Origin: Legionellaceae bacterium UBA2794
GTDB lineage: Bacteria > Pseudomonadota > Gammaproteobacteria > Legionellales > Legionellaceae
DNA: 7,591 nucleotides
Direction: 5' to 3'
Assembly: GCA_002352055.1 (NCBI GenBank)
Contig: DEHS01000080.1
Span: forward strand, 19,350 to 26,940
The translations under genes were made by a program, and so were the position numbers. Positions 6,860 through 7,591 of this stretch are shown here, piece by piece; positions within the stretch are counted from its first letter, which is position 1; every line of letters begins with the position of its first letter. Below the pieces are notes generated by a model, which worked only from the letters and a program-made list of their open reading frames with translations, was not told the origin of the DNA and made no database searches.

Positions 6860-7591
6860 GATGTCGCTCGTGCCAGTGCTTTAAAGCGTTTTAATTCAAA
6901 CAGTCGATAACCACGATATTGACCAAACCATAAAATCACTGCGAGCAGAATTAACAACAATTCAGGGAAGGCAAAAATCAGATATTGCAACGGCTCATAA
7001 CTCATAGCCCAATACGAAATGACGGCTGCAAACAGACTTCCTGCTCCTGATTTAATTGCCTCAGAAGCACCGCGCTCATCCCAGGTAATACACATGCGCT
7101 CAATGGTCATCGTCAGGATAACCATGGGGAATAAAGCCACGGATAAACCAGAGTCCAGCCCCAGATTCTGACTGAACACACTGATAAAAATCATCAAAAG
7201 TATCACTACGGTGAGAATAGCGGCTAATCGCGGCACCAGAAGAAGCCTTAATTGATCGAGGTAAAAACGGGCGAGTAATCCAAAGGATACGATGATAACA
7301 AATAAGGTAATTCCCCATATGACATGCGTTTCGCGAAATGCCAGGGCAATTAAAACAGGCATAAACGTACCAAAGGTTTTAATGCCAACGAAATTTCGTA
7401 ACAGTAATATAATAAACGCACCGATGGGAACCGTTAATAAAATTTTATACGTGGCCTGTACATTAACCGGCAGCTGTAACAAGGAAAACCGGAGCAGCTG
7501 GGAATCTGATTGTAATCCTCTCGATTTCGCCACACTCAGCGCATTAATCGGTGTGGGTGAAACGGTTAGGGTAAATTGAGGCTTTGTTCCT
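6856..7591 (-). CDS. Inactive-transglutaminase/7TM family membrane protein, C-terminal part (partial)
   Basis: The frame is open from the right edge of the window to the TGA at 6858-6856, giving 244 visible residues. It reads continuously upstream of the GTG at 7533 (...TPINALSVAKSRG), so that GTG is an internal valine, not the start. The visible part is a polytopic inner-membrane domain with about seven hydrophobic segments, beginning at KILLTVPIGAFIILLLRNFVGI and including FGTFMPVLIALAF and a double hydrophobic run near the C-terminus. It ends in a basic cytoplasmic tail (FELKRFKALARATS). This matches the 7TM domain usually fused to an N-terminal inactive transglutaminase-like domain (PF14402-type, also called UUP1 family). 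The transglutaminase-like part would lie outside the window. The ATGA overlap with the ATP-grasp ligase points to a functional pair, presumably with the ligase acting at the cytoplasmic face of the membrane. Confidence 0.85.
   Translation of the reverse strand, partial: GTKPQFTLTVSPTPINALSVAKSRGLQSDSQLLRFSLLQLPVNVQATYKILLTVPIGAFIILLLRNFVGIKTFGTFMPVLIALAFRETHVIWGITLFVIIVSFGLLARFYLDQLRLLLVPRLAAILTVVILLMIFISVFSQNLGLDSGLSVALFPMVILTMTIERMCITWDERGASEAIKSGAGSLFAAVISYWAMSYEPLQYLIFAFPELLLILLAVILWFGQYRGYRLFELKRFKALARATS

Noticed and set aside
7292..7579. Plus-strand 95-codon frame at the right edge.
   Set aside because: It is antisense to the clearly recognisable 7TM coding sequence and shows no domain of its own.

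Overview
The window looks like chromosomal DNA of a gammaproteobacterium, most likely Legionella or a close relative. It is AT-rich, tightly packed, and carries the classical gammaproteobacterial order ygfB-pepP-ubiH-ubiI. The genus is inferred from overall protein character and base composition, not from a database match.

Layout from left to right. The left edge holds the first 60 codons of an unrecognised minus-strand gene. A spacer of about 370 bp follows, with no convincing gene but with divergent promoter-like sites. A plus-strand operon then runs from about 552 to 4805: ygfB (UPF0149), pepP (Xaa-Pro aminopeptidase), ubiH and a ubiI/visC-type flavin monooxygenase. Its last two junctions are both 8-nt overlaps. 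After an 84-bp gap comes a plus-strand class I glutamine-amidotransferase-like hydrolase (PuuD/peptidase C26 type) with an extra C-terminal tail. This gene converges on a minus-strand pair that enters from the right edge: the C-terminal 7TM half of an 'inactive transglutaminase fused to 7TM' protein, coupled by an ATGA overlap to an ATP-grasp RimK-related ligase. A perfect 16-bp inverted repeat lies at the convergent junction and covers the last five sense codons and the stop of the ligase gene.

Functionally, ubiH and ubiI supply two of the ring hydroxylations of ubiquinone synthesis. PepP and YgfB are conserved companions of unclear relevance to that pathway. The ATP-grasp/7TM pair is a widespread but poorly characterised module, predicted from the family literature to make or attach an amide-linked amino acid or peptide at the membrane. 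It is the best candidate here for incompletely described biology. No tRNA, rRNA, CRISPR array, insertion sequence or riboswitch was recognised.
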